Origin: CALDOK01 sp964481655
GTDB taxonomy: Bacteria > Myxococcota_A > UBA796 > JAFGLY01
Assembly: GCA_964481655.1 (NCBI GenBank)
Contig: CAYZVO010000011.1
Span: 11,254 to 75,253, forward strand
Direction of reading: 5' to 3'
DNA length: 64,000 nt
Under the pieces are notes generated by a model. That model worked only from the letters and a program-made list of their open reading frames with translations. It ran no database searches and had not been told where the DNA came from. The first letter of the stretch is position 1. The number at the start of each line of letters is the position of its first letter. A program made the translations under genes and the position numbers. Below are positions 1 to 8,803 of the stretch, piece after piece.

Positions 1-1
1 G

Positions 2-772
2 GCCCAGGGCCTCCAGGCCGGAGAGGGCGTGGAGCTGCGCTACGACCCCGCCCGCATGGACGCCCTGCTCGGGCAGCCCGCCCGGGAGATCACCGCCTTC
101 GTCAGCTTCGACGGCGGCGCCCCCATGGAGCGCCCGGTGCTGGTGAGCGCCGAGGGCGAGCGCAGCGTGGTGGTCCCCCCCACCGCCGTGCCCTTCGGCG
201 TGCACGAGGTGGAGATCTGGTTCCGCGGCACCGCCGCCGACGGCAGCGAAGCGTGGGACTCCAACTACGGCCACAACTTCGGCTTCGAGGTGGACGTGGC
301 CCGGCCCGACGCCAGCCCGGACTGGCGCAAGGCCATCCACGCCAGCTCGTTCCCGAACATGGCGGACGACGACTTCCAGGCTCTGTCCAGCTACGACAAG
401 CGCTACAACTGCTACGCCTGGGCCATGGGCATCCGCGACCAGTTCATCTGGGACATCGGCACCCGCACCGAGCCCTACGACGCGGCCTTCGAGGCCCTGG
501 GCTACACCCCCATCGACACCCTGGACCTCGCCTACGACCCCGACGTCGAGCGCGTGGCCCTGTACGGCCACCCCACCCACCCCGGCGCCCAGGACTCGGC
601 CTACGACTGGTCCGTGACCCACGCCGCCCTGCAGCGCCCCCAGGACGAGGGCTGGTGGACCTCCAAGATCGGCGACATGCCCCTCATCCGTCACCGTGAC
701 GCGGATGACGTGGGCGGCCCGGCCTACGGCGAGGTGTTCCGAGTCTACGAGCGGCCAGCGCGCCGGGAATAG
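2..772 (+). CDS. DUF6209/DUF7689-like protein, 5' end cut off
   Basis: The reading frame is open to the left edge, so the start is missing; the GTG at 29 is only an internal candidate. The first visible third resembles DUF6209: a beta-rich stretch with 'FDGG', 'VPPTAVP', 'VEIWFRG' and a 'WDSNYGHNFGF' motif. The second half carries the DUF7689 signature 'NCYAWAMG' near residue 128 (counting from the GTG), followed by 'ALYGHPTH', 'THAALQ', 'GWWTSKIGD' and 'YGEVFRVY'. Both are domains of unknown biochemical function that can occur together in secreted or polymorphic-toxin-like bacterial proteins. The conserved Asn-Cys pair could be catalytic, but that is inference. Domain recognition is from memory of family motifs. 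Confidence 0.7.
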   Translation, partial: AQGLQAGEGVELRYDPARMDALLGQPAREITAFVSFDGGAPMERPVLVSAEGERSVVVPPTAVPFGVHEVEIWFRGTAADGSEAWDSNYGHNFGFEVDVARPDASPDWRKAIHASSFPNMADDDFQALSSYDKRYNCYAWAMGIRDQFIWDIGTRTEPYDAAFEALGYTPIDTLDLAYDPDVERVALYGHPTHPGAQDSAYDWSVTHAALQRPQDEGWWTSKIGDMPLIRHRDADDVGGPAYGEVFRVYERPARRE

Positions 773-917
773 AACCGTCCATTCCGTCGAAAACGTCGAC
801 GTGATATCTTGACGGTGGTGCTGGAGACGCCACCTCGACGCAGGAAAGGGCAGAGCCCACTTCCGAGACAGCTCCCCTGCCCCAGGGGAGAGCGCCCTGC
901 CTTCGGAGGTGACACCC

Positions 918-1838
918 ATGCGAGAGCTGCCCCCTCGACCCAACCTCGACCAGCTCAAGAAGCAGGCCAAGGACATCCACCGCGCCCACCAGCGAGGGGA
1001 CGCGTCCTGCTGCGAGGTCCTGCGCTGGCTGCACCGCTTCGCGGGCGCCGGCGACGAGCTGGTGCTGGCCCTGCCGGTCTCCTTGAGTGAGGTCCAGCAC
1101 GCCCTGGCCATGGACTACGGCTTCACCGGCTGGGCCTCCCTGCGCTCCTTCGTCGAGCGGATGCGCAGCGATCCCCAGCCCTACCCCTCCGTCCCCACCG
1201 AGGTCGTGCGGGGCTGGCAGTCCACCGTGGACGTGCTGGCCGAGGTCATGCATGTGCCCGCGGCCCTGATCATGCGGCTGCACAGCGAGGAGATCGAGGT
1301 CCTGCTGTCCTCGCGCTCCGAGGGCAACCCCTACCAGCGGGGGGACCTGGAGAAGGTCTGGGGCTCGGGCCTGTACTGCGAGCACGTGGTCCGCACCCGG
1401 GCGTTCCTGCTGGTCCCCAACGCCCACACGGATCCCGACTGGGCCTACAACCCCGACATCGAGCTGGGCATGATCGCCTACATGGGCCTGCCGATCATCG
1501 ACGCCACCGGCGAGGTCTTCGGCACCATCTGCGTGCTCGACGCCAAGGAGAACCACTTCTCGAGCACCTACAAGCGGCTCATGGAGCGCATGAAGGAGCA
1601 GATCGAGGCCCACCTGCACCTGCACCACGCGCGCCACTTCTCCAACCTGCGTTCACGTCAGCTGCACGGCACCCTGGCCAAGCTGCGCAGCCTCACGGCG
1701 TTGGTCCCCATCTGCTCCCACTGCCGCAAGGTGCGGGATGGAGACGGCGACTGGGTCACCCTGGAGTCCTACTTCGACCGGGGCAAGGTCTCCTTCTCCC
1801 ACGCGATCTGTCCCTGCTGCGAAGAGACCGGCTGCTGA
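918..1838 (+). CDS. GAF-domain sensory protein with C-terminal zinc-knuckle motif
   Basis: 306 residues. I chose ATG 918 over an in-frame GTG at 909 because a good Shine-Dalgarno (GGAGGT, 905-910) sits 7 bases before the ATG. The N-terminal 90 residues have the 'LDQLKKQAKD' and 'DYGFTGWASL' segments that often precede small sensor or ankyrin-like regions. Residues about 95-235 form a GAF domain ('GLYCEHVV', 'MGLPIIDATGEVFGTICVLD'). The C-terminus has the motif 'LVPICSHCRKVRDGDGDW...CPCC', a four-Cys tail common on histidine kinases and response regulators. There is no kinase, receiver or cyclase domain, so it may act as a stand-alone redox or ligand sensor. No partner is adjacent. Confidence 0.8.
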   Translation: MRELPPRPNLDQLKKQAKDIHRAHQRGDASCCEVLRWLHRFAGAGDELVLALPVSLSEVQHALAMDYGFTGWASLRSFVERMRSDPQPYPSVPTEVVRGWQSTVDVLAEVMHVPAALIMRLHSEEIEVLLSSRSEGNPYQRGDLEKVWGSGLYCEHVVRTRAFLLVPNAHTDPDWAYNPDIELGMIAYMGLPIIDATGEVFGTICVLDAKENHFSSTYKRLMERMKEQIEAHLHLHHARHFSNLRSRQLHGTLAKLRSLTALVPICSHCRKVRDGDGDWVTLESYFDRGKVSFSHAICPCCEETGC

Positions 1839-1841
1839 ACC

Positions 1842-2864
1842 TCAGGCCTCGGGCTGCACTGGGGCCGGGGTGGGCTCCGGGGCCGGGGCGGGCTCGGGGG
1901 CCGGGGGGGCAGGTGCCGCCGCCTTCTTCTTGCCCGTCTTGGGTGGCGCGAAGCTGTCGTCGCTGACGGCGCCGCCCTTGCTGGGGTGGAAGATGGCCGG
2001 GTCCACCGCGCGACCGCCGATGCGCACGCCGTAGTGCAGGTGGGGGCCGGTGGACCGGCCGGTGCTGCCGGCGTCCATGATGAGGGCCTGACGCTCCACC
2101 TGCTGGCCCTTGCTCACGTGCAGGGCGGAGCCGTGGCAGTAGACGGTGCTCACCCCGTGGCCGTGGCTGATGATGATGGCCTGTCCGCTCACCGGATCGG
2201 CGTGGGAGCGGGTGACGGTCCCTCCCGCCGCAGCGGTGATGGGATGCCCGGTGGCCAGGCCAATGTCGAGGCCGGAGTGGAAGCTGTGCTTCTTGGTCAC
2301 CGGGTGGGTGCGCCAGCCGAAGGGGCTGCCCGTGCGGATGTCGGGGTCCACCGGCCAGCTCAGGTCCAGGGCGGTGCTCAGGGCCATGACGTCGCGGACC
2401 GCCTCGTCGGCGCGGGCGGCGGCCTCGGCGGGCAGGAAGCGCCGGTGGGCCTCGTAGCGCTCGGGCTCGGGCTCTCCCGCGGCCCAGGCCCGCCGGATGG
2501 CCCGCTCCCGCAGCTCGGCGCCCACAGCCCAGGTCTCGAGGGCCACCTCGGGCTTGGACATGTCGGCCCCCTGCAGCGCCTCCACCGCGCCCTGACCCAG
2601 GTGGCTGTGCACGGCCAGGTGCAGGGGCGGGGTCCAACCGGGGGGCAATTCGGGGACGGTGCCCTCGGTCAAGCCCTCCACCGCGTCCACCAGGGTCTGC
2701 TCCATGCGACTGGGCAGGCGGGTGTCGAAGTGGGCCAGCAGCTCCCGGGTGGGCTGGTCCCGCAGCAGGGCCACGCCGTTGTGGATCAGGGCGCCCACCG
2801 GCGTGCGCAGCCAGCAGGCGGTGCAGACCGCGCCCAGCAGCAGCAGCTCGGACCAGCCCCTCAT
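1842..2864 (-). CDS. M23-family metallopeptidase
   Basis: 340 residues. ATG 2864 overlaps the stop of the upstream gene (ATGA), so translation is coupled; an upstream GTG at 2879 is less likely. The start is hydrophobic (signal or anchor, residues 5-20). A helical region follows, then the LytM/M23 domain at about 175-300 with Zn ligands H196 and D200 ('HSGLDIG') and catalytic 'GPHLHYG' (H275, H277). M23 enzymes cut peptidoglycan cross-bridge peptides in the periplasm. The tail (about 310-340) is Lys then Pro/Ala/Glu-rich and looks disordered. The full HxxxD and HxH set is present, so it should be active. It is one of three M23 genes in 14 kb. Confidence 0.9.
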   Translation of the reverse strand: MRGWSELLLLGAVCTACWLRTPVGALIHNGVALLRDQPTRELLAHFDTRLPSRMEQTLVDAVEGLTEGTVPELPPGWTPPLHLAVHSHLGQGAVEALQGADMSKPEVALETWAVGAELRERAIRRAWAAGEPEPERYEAHRRFLPAEAAARADEAVRDVMALSTALDLSWPVDPDIRTGSPFGWRTHPVTKKHSFHSGLDIGLATGHPITAAAGGTVTRSHADPVSGQAIIISHGHGVSTVYCHGSALHVSKGQQVERQALIMDAGSTGRSTGPHLHYGVRIGGRAVDPAIFHPSKGGAVSDDSFAPPKTGKKKAAAPAPPAPEPAPAPEPTPAPVQPEA

Positions 2865-3583
2865 GGCAGCCACCCCCACAGGGGCACACCGTGCATCCAG
2901 GCCAGCAGGCCCACCGGCGCGATGGCCAGGGCCGCGAGCAGATCGCGGCGGGCGCGCCCGGACCTCTCGAGGGCAGCGACCGCGCGGGCCCAGGCGGGCA
3001 GCCCGAAGCGCAGCAGCACGGCCACGCCCAGCAGGCCCGCGGCGATGCTGGCCGCGAGGTGGGTGGGGAGCAGGTCTTCAGCCGCCATGGCCATGGACCA
3101 GCTGCCCGCCATGAGCACCCCGGCCAGGGAGAGGGGCAGCACCACCGCGTGCACCGACAGGGCGCCGCGCCAGGCCTTCCAGGACAGCGCCGGCTTGCGG
3201 GAGGTGAGCAGGAAGCTGGTGCTCAGCACCACCGCCGCGGCCAGCTCCACCACCAGCGCCACCCAGGCGGCCACGGCGGCCAAGGGCACCCGGTCCCAGA
3301 TGGTCACGTCCCCGCGCTCGAGCCCCACGGCCATGGCCGCCCGCCCGAGGGGGTCGGCCAGCTGGGCGTCCAGCAGATCCCGGCCCATGGTCAGCAGCTC
3401 GAGGAAGCGGTCGTCGAGCTGATCGGCGGCCAGGTGCACGCCGAGACAGACCAACGCGATCTGACCCAGGGTGGTGGCGAACCAGGCCATGCCGCCGGCC
3501 GCGCGGTCGCTGCCGCGCAACAGCCTGCCGAACAGCCGGCCCAGGCCCATCAGGAAGCGGGGAATGGGGGCACGGGCGGACAT
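2861..3583 (-). CDS. five-segment membrane protein of unknown function
   Basis: 240 residues. The ATG is preceded by GGAG at a slightly long spacing. Hydrophobic segments lie at about 32-52, 100-126, 142-168, 175-196 and 213-235, with a charged loop (55-98) after the first. I recognise no family. It is translationally coupled to the M23 peptidase downstream (stop and ATG share bases), which suggests the two work together at the envelope, for example as membrane anchor or regulator of the hydrolase. That role is inference from context only. Confidence 0.75.
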   Translation of the reverse strand: MSARAPIPRFLMGLGRLFGRLLRGSDRAAGGMAWFATTLGQIALVCLGVHLAADQLDDRFLELLTMGRDLLDAQLADPLGRAAMAVGLERGDVTIWDRVPLAAVAAWVALVVELAAAVVLSTSFLLTSRKPALSWKAWRGALSVHAVVLPLSLAGVLMAGSWSMAMAAEDLLPTHLAASIAAGLLGVAVLLRFGLPAWARAVAALERSGRARRDLLAALAIAPVGLLAWMHGVPLWGWLP

Positions 3584-3702
3584 GGGACGGCACTCCGGCG
3601 GTGGCAGGAGGGGAGGACACCTGGAACGGGAGCAGGGTTCCTGCGCTTACACACCTCTTACGTAGCAGCGCGGGTTCTGTTCCCTCCGAAGAACGGCTGG
3701 GC

Positions 3703-5346
3703 CTATCGACCGCTCTCGGAGAAGTGCTGGTAGTCCTTCGACTTGGTCCAGCGGCCGCCCCAGCCCCAGCCCTCGGCGTCGAAGGCCCGGACCACGGGAT
3801 CACCCTCGATGAGCATCCCGGGCTTGTCCCCCTCGCGGTGCACCCAGTGCACCCCCAAGGGCGGGTCCACCTGGCTGCCCCGCACCCAGGGGTTCTGGAT
3901 GGGGTTGATGTCGATGGCGGTGCCGTAGGCGTGCTGGGACCAGCGGGAGGTGCCCGCCACGGTGCGGCAGTTGAACGCGGAGGTGTTGTTGGCGTCCATG
4001 GAGCGATCGTCGCTGGCCCCGTAGCGGTCCACCCGCTCCATGCGCTCGATGGGCCAGCGGGCGTCGTAGACTCGCTCGAAGATGCGCACCATGGCGTCGG
4101 CGGCATGGGCGGCCACGATGAGCTCACCCCGGCGGAGGTTCCCGTAGAAGTCCCAGTGGGTCAGCTGGATGTGGCGCAGATCGTCCAGGTGCACCGGGCA
4201 GCCCTCGCGCCAGGACAGGCCGGTCATCTCATCGCGCAGCTCGGCGGAGAGGGGCTCGACGGTGGCCTCGAAGGCCGGGAAGCAGTCGGCGCCGTCGCAG
4301 GTGCAGCCCACCACGCCGGGGGCGCAGGCGATGGGCTCATCGCGATCGCCCGGGGCGGTGGGGCGCAGGACCACGATGCCGACCCGGTTGTCGTTCCAGT
4401 TGATGTAGTTGCCGATGGAGCCCTTGGTCACCGTGACCCGGCGCAGGTGGCTCGAGGCGTGCAGCAGCCGCGGCAGGCCGTCGTCACCCTTCTCCACCAG
4501 GCCCACGTGGCGGATGAAGAGCCCCGGGCGGGTGCCGACGATGGCCACGATGTCGCCATCGACCAGCTCGCCGTGGATGGGCTGGATGGACTCCTGGGGG
4601 ATCATCGGCCGGGGGCTGGCGGACAGCTGCCGCTCGACCTGGACGATGCGCTCGTGCACGGCGGGATCCGCCAGGGCCGGGTAGCGGTGGGCCCGCTTGG
4701 ACATGTAGTCGAAGGTGAACGGCACCGCCTCGCCGCCCAGGGCCTCGGTCATGGGCGCGGCGCGGCCCTGCTCGACCTGCTCGTCGAGCCACTCCGAGAA
4801 GTAGTGCAAGCGCGAACCGTAGCCGTCGATCTCACCGTCGCGGTAGCGCAGGTTTCGCAGCTCGGCCTCGAAGCAGGCCTGATCCGGGGTCTCCTGCCAG
4901 GTGCAGCGGGCCACGGCCATGGCGGACTCCACCAGGGTCACGCACTCGAAGCCGTTCAGATCGACCCGCAGCAGTTCGTCCTCGTCGGTCTGGGGCGGCA
5001 GCAGGTAGGGGCGATCGAGCTGGAGCTTCGAGGCCCGCAGCAGCAGCTCGCCGAAGCGCTCGCTGGGCAGGGTGGCCCCCAGCTCCGTGTACCAGGCCTC
5101 GAGCAGCTCGGGCCAGGGCTCGGGATCGGGCACCGTGGCCATGAAGGGCGGGGGCTTGGGCGCGGGTGTGGCATCGCCGCTGGCGGGGGCGTCGGCGAAG
5201 GGGTCCACCGTGCCCGACAGATCGGTGGCCGTCGGCTCCACCGGCTCCGCGCTGGGATCGGCCTGGCCCAGCAGCAGGACCGCGATGAGGGGCAGGGTGA
5301 TGACGAAGGGGCGCTGCATGGCGTGCCTGCTAACCCAGCGGTCCAT
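3703..5346 (-). CDS. DUF1460 amidase-like + M15 peptidase fusion
   Basis: 547 residues from ATG 5346 (GGAAG 6 bases upstream); a second ATG at 5319 (Met10) is possible and also leaves a signal peptide. A Pro/Ala-rich linker follows the signal. Residues about 75-330 match the DUF1460 N-acetylmuramoyl-L-alanine amidase-like fold (NlpC/P60 relative): nucleophile C135 in 'FECVTLVE', then 'LRYRDG', 'RLHYFSEW' and a later 'HASS' histidine. The C-terminal 150 residues are an M15 D-Ala-D-Ala carboxypeptidase/endopeptidase domain, 'SQHAYGTAID' (H472, D479) and 'DYQHF' (H541). The two activities would cut both the stem-peptide amide and the cross-link or terminal D-Ala of peptidoglycan. The fusion order is unusual to me. 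Confidence 0.88.
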   Translation of the reverse strand: MDRWVSRHAMQRPFVITLPLIAVLLLGQADPSAEPVEPTATDLSGTVDPFADAPASGDATPAPKPPPFMATVPDPEPWPELLEAWYTELGATLPSERFGELLLRASKLQLDRPYLLPPQTDEDELLRVDLNGFECVTLVESAMAVARCTWQETPDQACFEAELRNLRYRDGEIDGYGSRLHYFSEWLDEQVEQGRAAPMTEALGGEAVPFTFDYMSKRAHRYPALADPAVHERIVQVERQLSASPRPMIPQESIQPIHGELVDGDIVAIVGTRPGLFIRHVGLVEKGDDGLPRLLHASSHLRRVTVTKGSIGNYINWNDNRVGIVVLRPTAPGDRDEPIACAPGVVGCTCDGADCFPAFEATVEPLSAELRDEMTGLSWREGCPVHLDDLRHIQLTHWDFYGNLRRGELIVAAHAADAMVRIFERVYDARWPIERMERVDRYGASDDRSMDANNTSAFNCRTVAGTSRWSQHAYGTAIDINPIQNPWVRGSQVDPPLGVHWVHREGDKPGMLIEGDPVVRAFDAEGWGWGGRWTKSKDYQHFSESGR

Positions 5347-5393
5347 CGTGCTTCCACGGACCGCAGGAGGGGTCGACAGCCGAACGCGGCGAA

Positions 5394-6128
5394 TCAGTCC
5401 AGGCAGGCCTGCACATCAGGGAGGGGGCGACGCACCGGGCGGACCCGCTCTTCGTCCAGCATGACCTCGAAGTGCAGGTGGGCCGAGGTGGACGAGCCCG
5501 TGTTGCCGCAGCGGCCGATGCGCTGTCCCGCGAGGACCTCATCGCCCGTGCGGACCAGCCGCTGGCTCAGGTGCAGGTAGCGGGTGGCGAGCACCCGACC
5601 GTCGTGCTCGCCATGCTCGAGGCGCACGAAGTTGCCGGCCTCGCCCGACAGGGCGCTGACCGTGACGAGGCCATCCGCCGCCGCGTAGATGGACTCGCCG
5701 GGAACACAGCCGATGTCCTGGCCGCCGTGGAAGTCGATGATCGACTTGTCGAACACGCCGCGCCGGTAGCCGTAGGTGCTGGCCATGCTGCGATCTTCGT
5801 CGATGGGGTAGGCCCAGTCGAAGACGCCGTAGTCGGCCAGGGTGACCTCGAGCTGGTGCAGCCGCCGCCCGCGGACCCGGTAGGTGAGCGGATCTTCGTG
5901 GGGGTCGGCCGAGCAGACCTCGGGGAATTCCCGGGGCTCGGCGGTGTCGCGCAGGGGGCCACCCTCGATCACGAAGTCCCCGGGGAGCTCGATGACCTCG
6001 ACCACCCGCACGTTCGCCGTCCCCGCCGCGGACGCAGCCAGGGCGCCGGGGTCGAAGGATTCGGCCCCGAGGGAGGTGAGCAGGGCGACGCCGAGCAGCG
6101 AAGCCGTAAGGACGAAGGTGGTTCTCAT
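5394..6128 (-). CDS. secreted M23-family metallopeptidase
   Basis: 244 residues from ATG 6128, which opens a clear signal peptide (MRTTFVLTASLLGVALL, cleavage near 21-24). The open frame continues upstream but without any signal-like start. The M23 domain occupies about 105-235: H134 and D138 in 'HGGQDIG', then 'AHLHFEV' with H217 and H219. All metal and catalytic residues are present. It lies 47 bases past the DUF1460+M15 gene on the same strand and may head that peptidoglycan-hydrolase pair. It probably cleaves peptidoglycan peptides in the periplasm. Confidence 0.9.
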   Translation of the reverse strand: MRTTFVLTASLLGVALLTSLGAESFDPGALAASAAGTANVRVVEVIELPGDFVIEGGPLRDTAEPREFPEVCSADPHEDPLTYRVRGRRLHQLEVTLADYGVFDWAYPIDEDRSMASTYGYRRGVFDKSIIDFHGGQDIGCVPGESIYAAADGLVTVSALSGEAGNFVRLEHGEHDGRVLATRYLHLSQRLVRTGDEVLAGQRIGRCGNTGSSTSAHLHFEVMLDEERVRPVRRPLPDVQACLD

Positions 6129-6223
6129 GCGAGGACTCGGGCTTCGGGGGCCGCCGCATGGGGTCCCAGGGCTCCGAGGGCCCGCCTTCCTAATCCAAGG
6201 GCCTCGAGGCGGCAAATCTACCC

Positions 6224-6252
6224 TTGACATGCCCAATATCAACTGAGATCCC
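6224..6252 (+). promoter_or_regulatory. possible sigma-70 promoter
   Basis: A perfect TTGACA at 6224-6229 sits in the most AT-rich patch between the divergent genes at 6128 and 6367. The -10 is poor: GAGATC at 6245-6250 (15-base gap) or AGATCC at 6248 (18). It would drive the propeller lipoprotein. Only the -35 is convincing. Confidence 0.35.
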
Positions 6253-6366
6253 GTACTAGATCCCCGGCGAGAAGCGCCCTCGAACCTCTCGCTCCGGAGC
6301 ACGCATCGGGGAATGCGATATGCTGAGTTCCCTCCCCAAGCGCCCTCCCGTCCCCCAGGAGTCCCC

Positions 6367-8121
6367 GTGCGCTGTTGTCCACTGTTTGCGCTGTTCGCGC
6401 TCGCATGCCTGCCGTCCGCCCACCAGGCTCCCCCCGAGACCATCGACGCCGCCCTGGCGCCAGAGGCGCCCCAGGAGCCCGTGGCCGAAGTCCCGCCGGT
6501 GGTCACACCCGCACCGGAGCCCGAGCCGATCCCGGAGCCGGAACCGGAGCCGCCCCCCTGGGAGCCGCTGGCCATCGAAGTGTCACCCTCCCTGGACATG
6601 CTCAGCTGGGAGCTGCTGGACGCCCCCGTGGCGGACACCAGCACCCCGGCCCCTGGTGCGGGCCTGCTCCCCGAGCGCTACAGCCACGTCCCCGGCGTGC
6701 TCTCCTTCCAGGGCGGCAACCTCCGCGACGGCGCCAGCTACGGCACCAGCGCCATCAGCGACAAACGCCTCGAGCTGGTCTGGTCCCACGAGACCCGCGT
6801 GAGCACCAAGCGTGAGCCCGGCGCCAAGCACAAGAACTGGGGCGGAGGTGCCGGCTGGACCGGCCAGCCCGCCATCGTGCAGTGGCCGGCCGAGACCCGC
6901 GGGGCCATGAACCTGCTGCCGCAGTTCGCCCAGCAGGATGGCTTCGTCGAGGTCGTCCAGGCCTCGCTCGATGGCCACGTCTACTTCCTGGATCTGGCCA
7001 CCGGCCAGCCCTCCCGCAGCCCGACCTTCCACTCCTTCCGCAGCGAAGCCTTCGACGCCGACACCGTCGAGGTGGGCCACCCCATCAAGGGCTCGGTCTC
7101 CATCGATCCCCGCGGCTGGCCCCTGCTGTATGTGGGCCAGGGCATCGCCGAGGGCCCCGAGTTCGGCTTCCGGCTCTACAGCCTGATCGACGGCACCCGG
7201 CTGCACTACCAGGGGGGCCGCGATCCCAAGGCCCTGCGCCGCTGGGGCGCCTTCGACTCGAGCGCCCTGTTCGACCGCAACAACGACGCCATGTTGGTGG
7301 GCGGCGAGAACGGGCTGGTGTACCGGGTGGAGCTGAACACCAGCTTCGATCCGGCCGCCCCCTCCCTGACCATCGACCCCCAGGTCGAGCGCCTGCTGTA
7401 CACGATCCAGGGCGCCCAGGACCGCAAACGCGGGGTCGAGAACTCCATCGCCGCCTACAAGAACATCGCCTGGTTCGCCGACAACGGCGGCGGCATCCTG
7501 GCCGTGGACACCGGCACCATGGCCCCCATCTGGGCCTGGTTCGGCGAGCAGGCCGACGACACCAACGCCACCATCGTGGTCGAGGTGCAGGACGACCACC
7601 CATCGCTCTACCTGGGCACCGAGATCGAGTACCAGGAGGGCGTGACCGACCAGGCCTGGGTCCACCGCTTCGACGGCCTGACCGGCGAGCCCGTCTGGTC
7701 CACCGGCTACGACTGCCGCCCCTCCAAGAAGGGCGTGAACCTCTCCGGCGGCATCTACGGCACCCCCGTGCTCGGCCAGCACGATGTCTCCGAGCTGCTC
7801 TTCGTCTCGGTGGTCGAGGTCGGCGAGCTGGGCGAGGGCCTGCTGGTGGCCCTGGACAAGGCCACCGGCCAGGAGCGCTGGCGGGTCCACCTGCCCTACT
7901 ACGCCTGGTCCACACCGGTGGTGTTCTACGACGCCGAGGGTGCGGGCTACCTGGTCATCGGCGACGCCGCGGGCGACATGATCCTGTTCGACGCCGCCAC
8001 CGGCACCGAGCTGCACCGGCTGTCCCTGGGCTACCTGATCGAGGCCGCCCCCGCGTTCTACGAGGACATGATCGTGGTGGCGGTGCGCGGGCAGGCGATC
8101 CATGGGATCGCGGTGAGGTAG
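6367..8121 (+). CDS. PQQ-like beta-propeller lipoprotein
   Basis: 584 residues from GTG 6367, chosen because AGGAG lies about 5 bases upstream and the protein then starts with a lipoprotein signal (MRCCPLFALFALAC, lipid Cys near residue 14). Residues 30-75 are a Pro/Glu linker ('EPEPIPEPEPEPP') likely to span from the membrane. The remainder repeats PQQ/YncE-type blades ('VYFLDLATGQPS', 'GILAVDTGTMAPIW', 'LVALDKATGQERW', 'MILFDAATGTELH'). No catalytic residues of quinoprotein dehydrogenases are evident, so a binding or scaffold role is more likely. It faces away from its neighbours and looks monocistronic. Confidence 0.8.
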   Translation: MRCCPLFALFALACLPSAHQAPPETIDAALAPEAPQEPVAEVPPVVTPAPEPEPIPEPEPEPPPWEPLAIEVSPSLDMLSWELLDAPVADTSTPAPGAGLLPERYSHVPGVLSFQGGNLRDGASYGTSAISDKRLELVWSHETRVSTKREPGAKHKNWGGGAGWTGQPAIVQWPAETRGAMNLLPQFAQQDGFVEVVQASLDGHVYFLDLATGQPSRSPTFHSFRSEAFDADTVEVGHPIKGSVSIDPRGWPLLYVGQGIAEGPEFGFRLYSLIDGTRLHYQGGRDPKALRRWGAFDSSALFDRNNDAMLVGGENGLVYRVELNTSFDPAAPSLTIDPQVERLLYTIQGAQDRKRGVENSIAAYKNIAWFADNGGGILAVDTGTMAPIWAWFGEQADDTNATIVVEVQDDHPSLYLGTEIEYQEGVTDQAWVHRFDGLTGEPVWSTGYDCRPSKKGVNLSGGIYGTPVLGQHDVSELLFVSVVEVGELGEGLLVALDKATGQERWRVHLPYYAWSTPVVFYDAEGAGYLVIGDAAGDMILFDAATGTELHRLSLGYLIEAAPAFYEDMIVVAVRGQAIHGIAVR

Positions 8122-8802
8122 TCAGGGCGCTGCTCGGTAGACCGATCGCACCGCCGGCTGGCGGGTGTAGTTGGGCCCCGCCCGGTCGTCGGCGCCGATG
8201 TAGGCGAACGGAAGACGCGGGTGTCGGTGCCCGCGGCAGCGGACCATGCGCCGCTCGTACCGCAGGCCCGCGTCCCGCAGCGCGCGGGGGACGCGCCGGC
8301 TGGCGCTGCCGCCATCGCGGAGGGCGAGGTTGTCCAGGTCGAGGTGGGCCAGCAGCTCTCCATCCTCGACCAGCCAGCCGCAAGCCCGCGCCAGCAGGCC
8401 GAGCTTGTCACCGAGGTAGTGCAGGCCGTGGACGCAGGTGACCAGGTCATAGCGCTGCGGCGCCTCCCAGTGGTGGAGGGAGTCCTGGATGAGCGAGAGG
8501 CCGGGGAGGCCGGGAGGGATCGGGGCGAACATGGCCACCAGGTCCACCCCGTGGAAGGTCACGTCCAGGCCAGCGCCGGTGAAGCGTTGGGCGGCATCGA
8601 GCAGCGCCCTGCCTTCACCGCAGCACAGGTCGAGCCACGCCGCGTGGCCGCGCTCCCGGGCCCGCTGTTCCAGGAACGCGACCACGCAAAAGCGAAGCTC
8701 GGCCTCGTAGCCCCCGCGGCCCTCGAGCCAGCGCTGGCGATTCATGCTGCAGTTGGCCACCACGGGGGAGGCCTCGAGCTGGTGGTGGTCGAGCAGGGGC
8801 AT
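8122..8802 (-). CDS. class I SAM-dependent methyltransferase
   Basis: 226 residues. The ATG at 8802 lies one base after the stop of the upstream HNH gene, so the two are coupled. The Rossmann motif I is 'WLDLCCGEGRALLDAA' near residue 60, followed by an acidic post-I position ('FHGVDLVA') and 'YDLVTCVHGLHYLGDK' around motif IV; 'VEDGELLAHLDLDNL' fits motif VI. Target unknown. The pairing with an HNH nuclease suggests DNA modification and restriction, but the sequence lacks a DNA-methylase catalytic motif (NPPY or PCQ), so a small-molecule target is as likely. Confidence 0.8.
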   Translation of the reverse strand: MPLLDHHQLEASPVVANCSMNRQRWLEGRGGYEAELRFCVVAFLEQRARERGHAAWLDLCCGEGRALLDAAQRFTGAGLDVTFHGVDLVAMFAPIPPGLPGLSLIQDSLHHWEAPQRYDLVTCVHGLHYLGDKLGLLARACGWLVEDGELLAHLDLDNLALRDGGSASRRVPRALRDAGLRYERRMVRCRGHRHPRLPFAYIGADDRAGPNYTRQPAVRSVYRAAP

Positions 8803-8803
8803 G

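Noticed and set aside
809..840. TTGACG as the -35 of a promoter for the GAF gene
   Set aside because: No acceptable -10 lies 15-19 bases downstream, and the first box matches only five of six bases.
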